In this document: piece after piece, positions 6,538 through 13,069 of the stretch | Layout of the letters: every line of letters starts with the position of its first letter | How positions within the stretch are numbered: position 1 is the stretch's first letter | From: an uncultured Muribaculaceae bacterium | GTDB lineage: Bacteria > Bacteroidota > Bacteroidia > Bacteroidales > Muribaculaceae | Direction: 5' to 3' | Assembly (NCBI GenBank): GCA_910584185.1 | Contig: CAJTYC010000070.1 | Location: forward strand, 1 to 13,069 | DNA: 13,069 nt | Position numbers and translations under genes: made by a program | Notes under the pieces: generated by a model | What the model was told of the DNA's origin: nothing | Databases searched by the model: none | What the model saw: the letters and a program-made list of their open reading frames with translations, nothing else

Positions 6538-7230
6538 ATGGAAAAAGTGAATAGTAAAAGGGTGCAGACATCGCTGCTCAATGCTGCGGAGAAGAAACTT
6601 CTCCTGAAGCTTGCGGCGAAACAACCCTCATGGGTTACGTCTGACATGCTTACTTATTTCGGTGTCGTGGCCGCAGTGCTTTATGCATTTTTTTGCTGGA
6701 TGGCAAATTTTAATGTAAACTATCTGTGGATCGCGTCGCTGTGTCTCGTGCTTAACTGGTATGGCGACAGTCTTGACGGAACGCTTGCACGTGTTCGCCA
6801 AACTCAGCGCCCCAAGTATGGTTTCTTTATAGACCATTCGCTCGATGCGCTCACCACGTGTCTTTTCTGCATCGGCCTGGGGCTTGCTCCGGTGATGTAT
6901 CTCAGCATCTCGCTCTTCATTATGGGTGGGTATCTGTGTATGTCTATATATACATACCTGAGCACGATTGTGATGGACAAGTTCCAGCTGACTTATGCGA
7001 GTCTCGGACCCACGGAAGCTCGTCTGATTATAATTGCTGTCTACATACTTTATATATTCAACCCATGGCCTGATGTAAAGGTTGATATTGCCGGAGTACC
7101 ATGGTCGGTGTTCGATATCACGGGTGCTGTGGTGGCGGTTATTCTTTTCTCCATTTACATCGCTTCGATGGTACGTGACCTCAGGTATCTTTCTAAAATC
7201 GATCCTCCAAAAACATTTGTAAAAAAATAA
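6538..7230 (+). CDS. CDP-alcohol phosphatidyltransferase family protein
   Basis: This 230-residue integral membrane enzyme transfers a phosphatidyl or similar group from a CDP-linked donor to an alcohol. The complete family motif is present: D77-x2-D80-G81-x2-A84-R85-x9-G95-x3-D99-x3-D103, whose Asp residues bind the metal and the CDP diphosphate. Hydrophobic segments flank it (about 40-75, 105-142, 160-175 and 190-212), fitting the usual six-helix fold. The N-terminus is basic and cytoplasmic. The acceptor alcohol (glycerol phosphate, serine, inositol phosphate or another) cannot be assigned from the motif. It heads a three-gene operon with a GtrA protein (13 bases downstream) and a PlsC-like acyltransferase, pointing to membrane-lipid or glycolipid synthesis. 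I use the ATG at 6538; an in-frame TTG at 6529 adds three residues. Confidence 0.9.
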   Translation: MEKVNSKRVQTSLLNAAEKKLLLKLAAKQPSWVTSDMLTYFGVVAAVLYAFFCWMANFNVNYLWIASLCLVLNWYGDSLDGTLARVRQTQRPKYGFFIDHSLDALTTCLFCIGLGLAPVMYLSISLFIMGGYLCMSIYTYLSTIVMDKFQLTYASLGPTEARLIIIAVYILYIFNPWPDVKVDIAGVPWSVFDITGAVVAVILFSIYIASMVRDLRYLSKIDPPKTFVKK

Positions 7231-7243
7231 GCGACGAGGCAGG

Positions 7244-7792
7244 ATGATGAAAAAGCAGCTGCATAAAGTTACCGAGCAATTTATACACGACAATGGAGTG
7301 GTTTTCACTCTGTTGCGTTCGGGAGCGTCGGCGCAGTTGTGCGGGTGGATCGACATGATTGTGTCATTCGTATTCTTCGCGTTTCTCGACGCGACCCCAT
7401 GGTTGTCTACAGCGACCGGCGCCTTTGTCGGCGGTGTCTTCAACTGCATTATAAATTACAGGTTTACTTTCCATGCCCACGATGTGGCCTGGCGGGCTGT
7501 AATCACAAAGTTCATATTCGTGTGGGTCGGTTCGTTGCTGTTGAATAGTTTCGGCACCCAGATACTCTATTATATGGTGCGCGACTGGCATTGGCTAAAG
7601 TTCACTGTCGGGCTTAGCGATGACGGAATCTTCTTGGTGGCACGTTTGTTTGTGTCGCTGGTGGTGTCTTTGGCTTGGAATTTCTTGTTGCAGCGTAATT
7701 TTGTATTCCGGCAGTCGCGTATCGACCAATATATTCTGCGCGTTTTAGACGCTATGGGTATAAAAGAAAGAAAACAATGCAAACAAAATTAA
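7244..7792 (+). CDS. GtrA family membrane protein
   Basis: This 182-residue protein has about four hydrophobic segments (roughly 20-48, 54-70, 86-108 and 128-150) and the paired GtrA features: NCIINYRFTF (67-76) after the second segment and WNFLLQRNFVF (145-155) after the fourth. GtrA proteins are implicated in moving polyprenyl-phosphate-linked sugars across the inner membrane, usually beside a glycosyltransferase; none is present in this operon. The C-terminus (156-182) is a basic cytoplasmic tail. Two ATGs open the gene (7244 and 7247); AGG sits directly before the first. Its last 16 bases overlap the start of the acyltransferase gene, so translational coupling is likely. The lipid-enzyme neighbours suggest it handles a lipid-linked head group here. 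Confidence 0.88.
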   Translation: MMKKQLHKVTEQFIHDNGVVFTLLRSGASAQLCGWIDMIVSFVFFAFLDATPWLSTATGAFVGGVFNCIINYRFTFHAHDVAWRAVITKFIFVWVGSLLLNSFGTQILYYMVRDWHWLKFTVGLSDDGIFLVARLFVSLVVSLAWNFLLQRNFVFRQSRIDQYILRVLDAMGIKERKQCKQN

Positions 7793-8706
7793 ATAAGGAT
7801 GGAGACGAGGTGTTCGTCTTCGACGAGTATCCCGACATCGAGGTTCGCCCCGATGTGATTACTATCGGGGATATAAAGAAACTGGTGCCTAATGCAGGGC
7901 GTTTCCCGGGTCTGGTGAAGTGGCTTATGCACCTTCTTGAGATTGACGAGGTTAACCGGGTACATTCGAAATATAGTCGTACTCCGGGTCCGGAGTTCGT
8001 CCGCTGTCTGATGGAAGACGAATTTAAGGTTAAATTGCAGGTCGACAATATTGAGGTTCTTGACCGGTTTGCAGAAGGTGCGTTTATCACAGTCAGCAAT
8101 CATCCGTTCGGGTCGATCGATGGCATAGCCTTGATTTATATCCTGACGCGTATACGTCCGGAATATAAGGTGATGGTCAATATGATTCTGAACCAACTAT
8201 CTGCCATGCGCCCCAACTTTATCGCAGTGGACCAGTCGGCATCGAGTGATCCTGAGAAACGCCGCGTTTCGGTGGCTGGAGTTCGCGAGTCCATAAAAAT
8301 GCTAAAGGAGGGGAAACCTGTCGGTTTCTTCCCTGCCGGAGCAATCGGAATGACCAACAAGCAAGGTATTTATATTGACCGCCCATGGCAACCTACCGTT
8401 TTGCAGATTATATCAAAGGCTAAAGTCCCGGTTATTCCAATTTATTTCCATGGCACCAATAGCAAACTTTTCAACTGGTTTGGACATCACAGCATATTGA
8501 TGCGTACCTTATGCTTGCCCCGCGAGCTGTTCAAAAAGCGTGAGAAACCGATGCGTGTGACAATCGGCGATCCGGTCAGTGTGGAGACACAGGCACGATT
8601 TGGCCGCGATTACGAAGCCTTAGGCAAGTATCTGCGCCAACAGACTTACAGACTCTCAGGCCTCGACATCCCATCAGAAACCTCGCCCCTCATCGAATTG
8701 CCATAA
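7777..8706 (+). CDS. PlsC-like lysophospholipid acyltransferase
   Basis: This 309-residue acyltransferase of the PlsC/LPLAT superfamily is probably a peripheral protein at the inner membrane. The catalytic block is SNHPFGSIDG (107-116), with His109 and Asp115. This gives H-x5-D rather than the canonical H-x4-D, as in the hemolysin-like/ornithine-lipid-type acyltransferases that read NHPLGGLDG. Motif III appears as FPAGAIG (185-191) instead of FPEGTR, and VPVIPIYFHGTNS (217-229) matches the late motif. There is no strong transmembrane segment. The acceptor could be lysophosphatidate or an N-acyl amino-acid lipid, and the sequence does not decide. It is the last gene of the lipid operon; its ATG lies inside the end of the GtrA gene, in another frame, and a terminator follows. 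Confidence 0.87.
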   Translation: MQTKLNKDGDEVFVFDEYPDIEVRPDVITIGDIKKLVPNAGRFPGLVKWLMHLLEIDEVNRVHSKYSRTPGPEFVRCLMEDEFKVKLQVDNIEVLDRFAEGAFITVSNHPFGSIDGIALIYILTRIRPEYKVMVNMILNQLSAMRPNFIAVDQSASSDPEKRRVSVAGVRESIKMLKEGKPVGFFPAGAIGMTNKQGIYIDRPWQPTVLQIISKAKVPVIPIYFHGTNSKLFNWFGHHSILMRTLCLPRELFKKREKPMRVTIGDPVSVETQARFGRDYEALGKYLRQQTYRLSGLDIPSETSPLIELP

Positions 8707-8794
8707 CTGCACGTCTATTTGAAATAGTGTAGTTCCCCTACTTGAAATATCGAAAAGGAAATGCCGGCGTCTCACGTTTGGCGCGACCGAAAAG

Positions 8795-8829
8795 AGAGAG
8801 GGTGTATCAATATAAGATACACCCTCTCT
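8795..8829. terminator. Bidirectional terminator between convergent genes
   Basis: AGAGAGGGTGTATC (8795-8808) pairs perfectly with GATACACCCTCTCT (8816-8829) around a 7-base loop. TTTAGTTTTG follows on the plus strand and TTTTCGG on the minus strand. It can end the lipid operon from the left and ald from the right. Confidence 0.85.
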
Positions 8830-8873
8830 TTAGTTTTGAATTACAAGTTTAAGGTAATTTCTTGCCTTATTCC

Positions 8874-8902
8874 CTTGATTTGCCTAAATTGCCCAAATCA
8901 AG
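8874..8902 (-). terminator. Hairpin directly after the ald stop codon
   Basis: CTTGATTTG (8874-8882) and CAAATCAAG (8894-8902) form a perfect 9-bp stem with an 11-base loop. It begins seven bases past the ald stop codon on the minus strand. No T-run follows, so it is more likely a 3'-end protecting structure placed before the main terminator at 8795-8829. Confidence 0.4.
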
Positions 8903-8908
8903 TTAATA

Positions 8909-10015
8909 TTAGAGTTCAAGCGGAGTGTAGGGGAGGTCAAATGCCTCAGCCACTGCCTTGAATGTAATCTTGCCGTCCACCACGTTGACACCGTTGGCCA
9001 AGCCCGGGTCGCGCTGGCAAGCTGCCTTCCAACCCATGTCTGCCAAACGGAGTGCGTAAGGTGTTGTGGCGTTGGTGAGTGCGAGCGTCGAGGTGTAAGG
9101 CACTGCGCCGGGTATATTGGCCACTGCATACTGCACCACGCCATCTACCAAGTAAGTGGGTTCGCTGTGAGTGGTGGGGTGTGTGGTCTCGAAGCAACCG
9201 CCCTGGTCCACTGCCACGTCGACCATCACGCAGCCGGGACGCATCAGCTTCACCATGTCGGCTGTGATGAGATGAGGTGTCTTAGCACCGGGCACGAGCA
9301 CTGAGCCAATCACCAAGTCAGTGGTGGGAAGCTCCTGCTCGATATTGTGGCGTGAAGAGTAGAGTGTCTTCACGTTCTTGGGCATTGTCTCTGCGCAGTG
9401 ACGCAACACGTTGAGGTTGATATCAGTGATGGTCACTTCTGCACCGAGACCCGCTGCCATGAGGGCTGCGTTACGGCCCACCACGCCCGCACCGAGCACG
9501 AGCACCTTGGCCGGCTTCACACCCGGCACTCCGCCCATCAACACTCCGCGTCCTCCCTGGGGTTTCTCCAAGAAGCGTGCGCCTTCCTGAATCGACATGC
9601 GGCCAGCAACCTCGCTCATGGGTATCAGCAGCGGCAAGCGGTTCTCGCGGTCGGTCACAGTCTCATAGGCGATACAGATAGCCCCGCTCTCGAGCATAGC
9701 GTCGAGTAGTGGACGCTCCGAAGCGAAGTGGAAGTAAGTGAAAAGCACCTGGCCCTTGCGTATCAACTTATATTCAGGTTCAATCGGCTCCTTAACCTTG
9801 ATGATCATCTCGGCGATGGCATATACATCCTCGATGGTAGGCAGAATCTTGGCTCCCGCATTCACATACTCCTGGTCGCAGAAACCGGAACCGTCACCGG
9901 CCGTATGCTGCACATACACCTCATGGCCATGGCCTACAAGTTCCTTAACTCCCGCAGGTGTAGCGCCTACGCGGTTCTCATTGTTCTTGATTTCTTTTGG
10001 AATACCGATTTTCAT
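8909..10015 (-). CDS. ald: Alanine dehydrogenase
   Basis: This 368-residue, NAD-dependent enzyme interconverts L-alanine and pyruvate plus ammonia in the cytoplasm. The N-terminal signature is GIPKEIKNNENRV. Catalytic and substrate residues are in their usual places: Arg15, Lys75 (KVKEP), His96 (TYFHFASE) and Asp270 (DVAVDQGG). The NAD fold is marked by VLGAGVVG (173-180) and Asp198, which binds the adenine ribose. The length is normal for the family and the gene looks intact. The family normally forms hexamers. It is a single gene, divergent from valS, with a complete Bacteroidetes promoter giving a leader of about 110 bases; a 10-bp inverted repeat overlaps that promoter's -33 element. Together with sdaA it offers a second amino-acid-to-pyruvate step in this window. 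ATG start at 10015. Confidence 0.96.
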   Translation of the reverse strand: MKIGIPKEIKNNENRVGATPAGVKELVGHGHEVYVQHTAGDGSGFCDQEYVNAGAKILPTIEDVYAIAEMIIKVKEPIEPEYKLIRKGQVLFTYFHFASERPLLDAMLESGAICIAYETVTDRENRLPLLIPMSEVAGRMSIQEGARFLEKPQGGRGVLMGGVPGVKPAKVLVLGAGVVGRNAALMAAGLGAEVTITDINLNVLRHCAETMPKNVKTLYSSRHNIEQELPTTDLVIGSVLVPGAKTPHLITADMVKLMRPGCVMVDVAVDQGGCFETTHPTTHSEPTYLVDGVVQYAVANIPGAVPYTSTLALTNATTPYALRLADMGWKAACQRDPGLANGVNVVDGKITFKAVAEAFDLPYTPLEL

Positions 10016-10133
10016 AGTCGTATCAGATTTTAAAGTGTTAGATTTTCGGTTAACTAAACAGCAGACTCCGTCTTGGTTGGCACTTTGTCAGCACGTATGC
10101 CTTAAGATGTGGTGCAGCATGTTTAGAACGAGC

Positions 10134-10164
10134 CAAAATTAGTCAATGATTGTCGCATTGCAAA
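10134..10164 (-). promoter_or_regulatory. Promoter of ald
   Basis: Read on the minus strand, TTTG (10161-10164), 19 bases, then TAATTTTG (10134-10141). Both elements match the Bacteroidetes vegetative promoter (TTTG, 19-20 bases, TAnnTTTG) without mismatch. Transcription should begin near 10127. Confidence 0.8.
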
Positions 10165-10212
10165 CATTTTTCTATATGTTTTTCAACACATTTTTCATTT
10201 TTTTTGCAATGC
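10155..10212. repeat. Perfect 10-bp inverted repeat at the ald promoter
   Basis: GCATTGCAAA (10155-10164) and TTTGCAATGC (10203-10212) are exact reverse complements separated by 38 AT-rich bases. Each arm itself contains the palindrome TTGCAA. The left arm includes the whole -33 TTTG of the ald promoter and the right arm lies further upstream of it. This could be a pair of regulator sites; no regulator is known here. Confidence 0.6.
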
Positions 10213-10274
10213 TGTGCTTCAATTCCTCATAATTTCTCGATTCTTTTTTGCCGTAAGAGCTATTTTACGAGTGT

Positions 10275-10306
10275 TTTGCGAGTGTTGCATTTTTTTTGTA
10301 ATTTTG
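10275..10306 (+). promoter_or_regulatory. Promoter of valS
   Basis: TTTG (10275-10278), 20 bases, then TAATTTTG (10299-10306), a complete Bacteroidetes promoter. Transcription should begin about 10311-10313, only about 8-10 bases before the ATG at 10321. The -33 element is bracketed by a direct repeat of CGAGTGTT (10268-10275 and 10279-10286) with an 11-base period. Confidence 0.8.
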
Positions 10307-10320
10307 TAAGTTGAAAACAA

Positions 10321-12957
10321 ATGACGTCAAAAATGAACGAATTAGCTACCAAATACAACCCGCATGAGGTTGAAGACAAGTGGTATGAGTGGTGGATGGA
10401 GCATGGCATGTTTCATTCGGAGCCGGATGATCGTGAACCATATACGATAGTGATTCCGCCGCCCAATGTCACAGGTGTGCTGCATATGGGCCATATGCTC
10501 AACAATACAATCCAGGATATTCTCGTGCGTCGCGCTCGCATGACCGGCAAGAATGCCTGCTGGGTGCCCGGCACAGACCATGCCGCCATTTCTACCGAGG
10601 CTAAGGTGGTGGCCAAGCTCGCCAAGGATGGCATCAAGAAGCATGACCTCACCCGCGAGGAGTTCCTGAAGCATGCATGGGATTGGACTGACAAGTATGG
10701 CGGCATTATCCTCAAGCAGCTCCGCAAGCTCGGCGCCTCGTGCGACTGGGACCGCACTGCATTCACCATGGATGAACTCCGCAGCAAGTCTGTGATCCGT
10801 GTGTTCTGCGACCTCTACAACAAGGGCCTGATATATCGTGGCGTGCGTATGGTAAACTGGGACCCGCAGGCTCTCACGGCCCTCAGCGACGAGGAGGTAA
10901 TATATAAGGAGGAGCATAGCAAGCTCTTCTACCTGCGTTACAAGGTGGTCGATGACGCGGAAGGTCGTTACATCATAGTGGCTACAACTCGCCCGGAGAC
11001 AATTCTCGGAGATACCGCCGTTTGCGTAAATCCCAACGACGAGCGCTACACTTGGCTTAAAGGTAAGAAAGTGGTGGTGCCGATGGTGGGACGCGAAGTG
11101 CCCATCATCATGGACGACTATGTGGAGATGGAATTCGGCACAGGCTGTCTAAAAGTCACCCCGGCTCACGACGTAAATGACTACATGCTCGGCGAGAAAT
11201 ACAATCTCCCCTCAATCGATATATTCAACGACAACGGCACAATTTCTGAGGCAGGAGGCATGTATGTGGGCATGGACCGTTTCGACGTGCGCAAGCAGAT
11301 TATGAAAGACCTTATGGAGCGCGACCTTGTGGAGAAGGTGGAAGACTATACCAACAAGGTGGGGCACTCCGAACGCACCGATGCCGTAATCGAGCCGAAG
11401 CTCTCCATGCAATGGTTCGTAAAGATGGAGTCGCTCGCCAAACCGGCTCTCGCGGCTGTGGAGCAGGATGATGTGAAGTTCGTGCCTTCAAAGTTCAAGA
11501 ATATTTACCGCCACTGGATGACCAACATCAAGGACTGGTGTATCTCACGTCAGCTCTGGTGGGGACACCGCATCCCGGCTTACTTCTTGCCTGAAGGTGG
11601 CTACGTGGTGGCTGAGAGCGATGAGGAGGCTTTGGTAAAGGCTATCGAAAAATCGGGCAATGCCTCGCTGACACTCGCTGACCTTCGCCGCGACCCGGAC
11701 TGCCTCGACACCTGGTTCTCCTCGTGGCTATGGCCCATCTCACTCTTCAACGGTATCCTCGACCCTGACAACAAGGATTTCAAATATTATTATCCAACAA
11801 GCGACCTCGTTACGGGTCCCGACATTATTTTCTTCTGGGTGGCCCGTATGATTATGGCCGGATATGAGTTTGTGGGCAATAAACCTTTCGGCAACGTATA
11901 TTTCACCGGTATCGTGCGCGACAAGATAGGTCGTAAGATGTCGAAGTCGCTCGGCAACTCTCCCGACCCGCTCGAGCTTATCGACAAGTTTGGTGCCGAT
12001 GGTGTGCGAATGGGCATCATGCTCGCAGCACCTGCCGGTCATGATATAATGTATGACGACTCGCTCTGCGAACAGGGCCGTAATTTCTGCAACAAGATAT
12101 GGAACTCATTCCGTCTCGTGAAGGGATGGCAGGTGGCCGACATAGAGCAGCCCGAGAGCTCTCGCCTTGCTGTGGAATGGTTTGAGGAGCGTCTCAAGGC
12201 AACCATTGCCGAGACCGACGACCTCATGGGCAAGTTCCGCATCTCGGAGGCTCTGATGGAGGTGTACCGCCTTTTCTGGGACGAGTTCTCAGCATGGTTG
12301 CTCGAGGTGGTGAAACCCGCTTATGGCCAGCCTATGGACCGTGCCACTTACGATGCCGTGATCCGCTTCTTCGACATGCTTCTCCGTCTGTTGCATCCAT
12401 TCATGCCCTTCATCACCGAAGAGCTTTGGCAGCACCTCAGCGAGCGTGCTGAGGGTGAGAGCATCATGCTCGCCCAGCTCCTCGCCGTGCAGGAGGCCGA
12501 CAAGAAGATGCTCGAAGACTTCGAACACCTCAAGGAGGTGGTGGCGGGCATCCGCACAGTGCGCAAACAAAAGCAAATCAAGGGCGCAGAGCAGCTCGTG
12601 CTCAATGCAGGTCAGGGTCATGACGCTCGCCTCGATGCGATAATCACAAAGATGGGCAACATCAGCGCTATCAACAATGTGGCAGAGAAGGATCCCACAG
12701 CTGCGGCATTCATCGTCGGCAAAGTGGAATACTCTATACCCTTGGCCGATAAGGTGAACGTGGAGGAAGAAATTGCAAAACTCGAGAAGGACCTTGATTA
12801 CTACACAAAGTTCCTCGCCGGAGTAGAGAAGAAACTCTCCAACGAACGATTCGTGGCAAACGCCCCCGAAGCCGTGGTGGCAATGGAGCGCAAGAAGAAA
12901 GCGGATGCAGAGGCCAAACTCGCCACAATCCGCACATCGCTCGCAGCGCTGAAGTAA
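10321..12957 (+). CDS. valS: Valyl-tRNA synthetase
   Basis: This large class I synthetase charges tRNA-Val and edits mis-charged threonine. It is 878 residues from the ATG at 10321. The HIGH motif appears as HMGH (55-58) in PPPNVTGVLHMGH, and the KMSKS loop is intact as KMSKS (539-543) followed by LGNSPDP. The editing (CP1) domain lies between, with ATTRPETILGDTAV and the GTGCLKVTPAHD block. The anticodon-binding helical domain follows at about 620-760, and a C-terminal coiled-coil arm occupies about 812-878 (heptads around EEEIAKLEKDL). Length and order are normal for bacteria. A second in-frame ATG at 10333 (MNELATKYNP) would give a 22-base leader from the predicted transcription start and is a credible alternative. 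Monocistronic, with a strong terminator 20 bases after the stop. Confidence 0.96.
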   Translation: MTSKMNELATKYNPHEVEDKWYEWWMEHGMFHSEPDDREPYTIVIPPPNVTGVLHMGHMLNNTIQDILVRRARMTGKNACWVPGTDHAAISTEAKVVAKLAKDGIKKHDLTREEFLKHAWDWTDKYGGIILKQLRKLGASCDWDRTAFTMDELRSKSVIRVFCDLYNKGLIYRGVRMVNWDPQALTALSDEEVIYKEEHSKLFYLRYKVVDDAEGRYIIVATTRPETILGDTAVCVNPNDERYTWLKGKKVVVPMVGREVPIIMDDYVEMEFGTGCLKVTPAHDVNDYMLGEKYNLPSIDIFNDNGTISEAGGMYVGMDRFDVRKQIMKDLMERDLVEKVEDYTNKVGHSERTDAVIEPKLSMQWFVKMESLAKPALAAVEQDDVKFVPSKFKNIYRHWMTNIKDWCISRQLWWGHRIPAYFLPEGGYVVAESDEEALVKAIEKSGNASLTLADLRRDPDCLDTWFSSWLWPISLFNGILDPDNKDFKYYYPTSDLVTGPDIIFFWVARMIMAGYEFVGNKPFGNVYFTGIVRDKIGRKMSKSLGNSPDPLELIDKFGADGVRMGIMLAAPAGHDIMYDDSLCEQGRNFCNKIWNSFRLVKGWQVADIEQPESSRLAVEWFEERLKATIAETDDLMGKFRISEALMEVYRLFWDEFSAWLLEVVKPAYGQPMDRATYDAVIRFFDMLLRLLHPFMPFITEELWQHLSERAEGESIMLAQLLAVQEADKKMLEDFEHLKEVVAGIRTVRKQKQIKGAEQLVLNAGQGHDARLDAIITKMGNISAINNVAEKDPTAAAFIVGKVEYSIPLADKVNVEEEIAKLEKDLDYYTKFLAGVEKKLSNERFVANAPEAVVAMERKKKADAEAKLATIRTSLAALK

Positions 12958-12977
12958 AGATAAAGCAAGAATCAAAA

Positions 12978-13016
12978 ATCAAAAGGTCGGGCTTAAAAAA
13001 AGCCCGACCTTTTGAT
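12978..13016 (+). terminator. Rho-independent terminator of valS
   Basis: A perfect 17-bp stem: ATCAAAAGGTCGGGCTT (12978-12994) with AAGCCCGACCTTTTGAT (13000-13016), loop AAAAA. The core is GC-rich, and the T-run sits within the descending arm. It begins 20 bases after the valS stop codon. Confidence 0.9.
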
Positions 13017-13069
13017 GAGGGCACTGAAAAAGTTGCCAAATCTGAATTTCGCCCTCTCAAACGGCTAAA
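13017..13069. other. Window tail, no gene seen
   Basis: The last 53 bases hold no supported gene. GAGGGC (13017-13022) and GCCCTC (13051-13056) are inverted copies 28 bases apart; this is weak and could be chance or part of a structure continuing past the edge. Confidence 0.3.

Noticed and set aside
8715..8749. Two copies of CTAyTTGAAATA 23 bases apart after the acyltransferase gene
   Set aside because: Imperfect, short and AT-rich, lying after a stop codon and before a terminator; no supported role.
12289..12975. Long minus-strand frame opposite the end of valS (228 codons)
   Set aside because: Rich in Cys, His and Leu from antisense codons, no start context, and it covers the intact valS 3' end.

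Overview
The window looks like ordinary chromosome of a member of the Bacteroidales. Several intergenic regions carry the Bacteroidetes-type promoter pattern (TTTG, 19-20 bases, TAnnTTTG). Start codons generally lack strong Shine-Dalgarno sequences. The gene repertoire also fits: a Cys-less-tail L-serine dehydratase, a fused SpmA-SpmB membrane protein, and an outer-membrane barrel ending in Phe. A gut Muribaculaceae-like genome is my best guess, but that is inference from general appearance. I see no insertion sequence, phage gene, CRISPR array, tRNA or rRNA.

Layout, left to right. (1) 1-1381: a secreted 13-repeat leucine-rich-repeat protein on the minus strand, with its terminator at 43-68. 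(2) 1382-2588: a small one-pass membrane protein followed by two hairpins, then a small outer-membrane beta-barrel protein, both on plus. This part ends in a strong bidirectional terminator and a short 7-base tandem repeat. (3) 2596-6248: a minus-strand operon read as trpS, then a fused spmA-spmB-like gene, then sdaA, with gaps of 29 and 12 bases. A TAnnTTTG element lies just upstream of trpS. (4) 6249-6537: a gene-free leader region. (5) 6538-8706: a tight plus-strand lipid/envelope operon of a CDP-alcohol phosphatidyltransferase, a GtrA-family membrane protein and a PlsC-like acyltransferase, the last two overlapping by 16 bases. (6) 8707-8908: convergent terminator region. (7) 8909-10015: alanine dehydrogenase on minus, divergent from valS (10321-12957) on plus. 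Both have complete promoters in the shared 305-base spacer. A strong terminator closes valS at 12978-13016.

Functionally, two enzymes (SdaA, Ald) deaminate small amino acids to pyruvate and ammonia, and two are aminoacyl-tRNA synthetases. The lipid operon probably makes or moves a phospholipid or glycolipid. The most interesting leads are: the linkage of the uncharacterised SpmAB fusion to serine dehydratase; the three-gene lipid operon with a non-canonical H-x5-D acyltransferase; a three-repeat super-period in the LRR protein; and symmetric DNA elements around the ald and valS promoters. I did not find a clearly new defence or mobile system. Three tempting upstream extensions (before 1943, 6212 and 6538) begin with TTG codons; I use the downstream ATG in each case.
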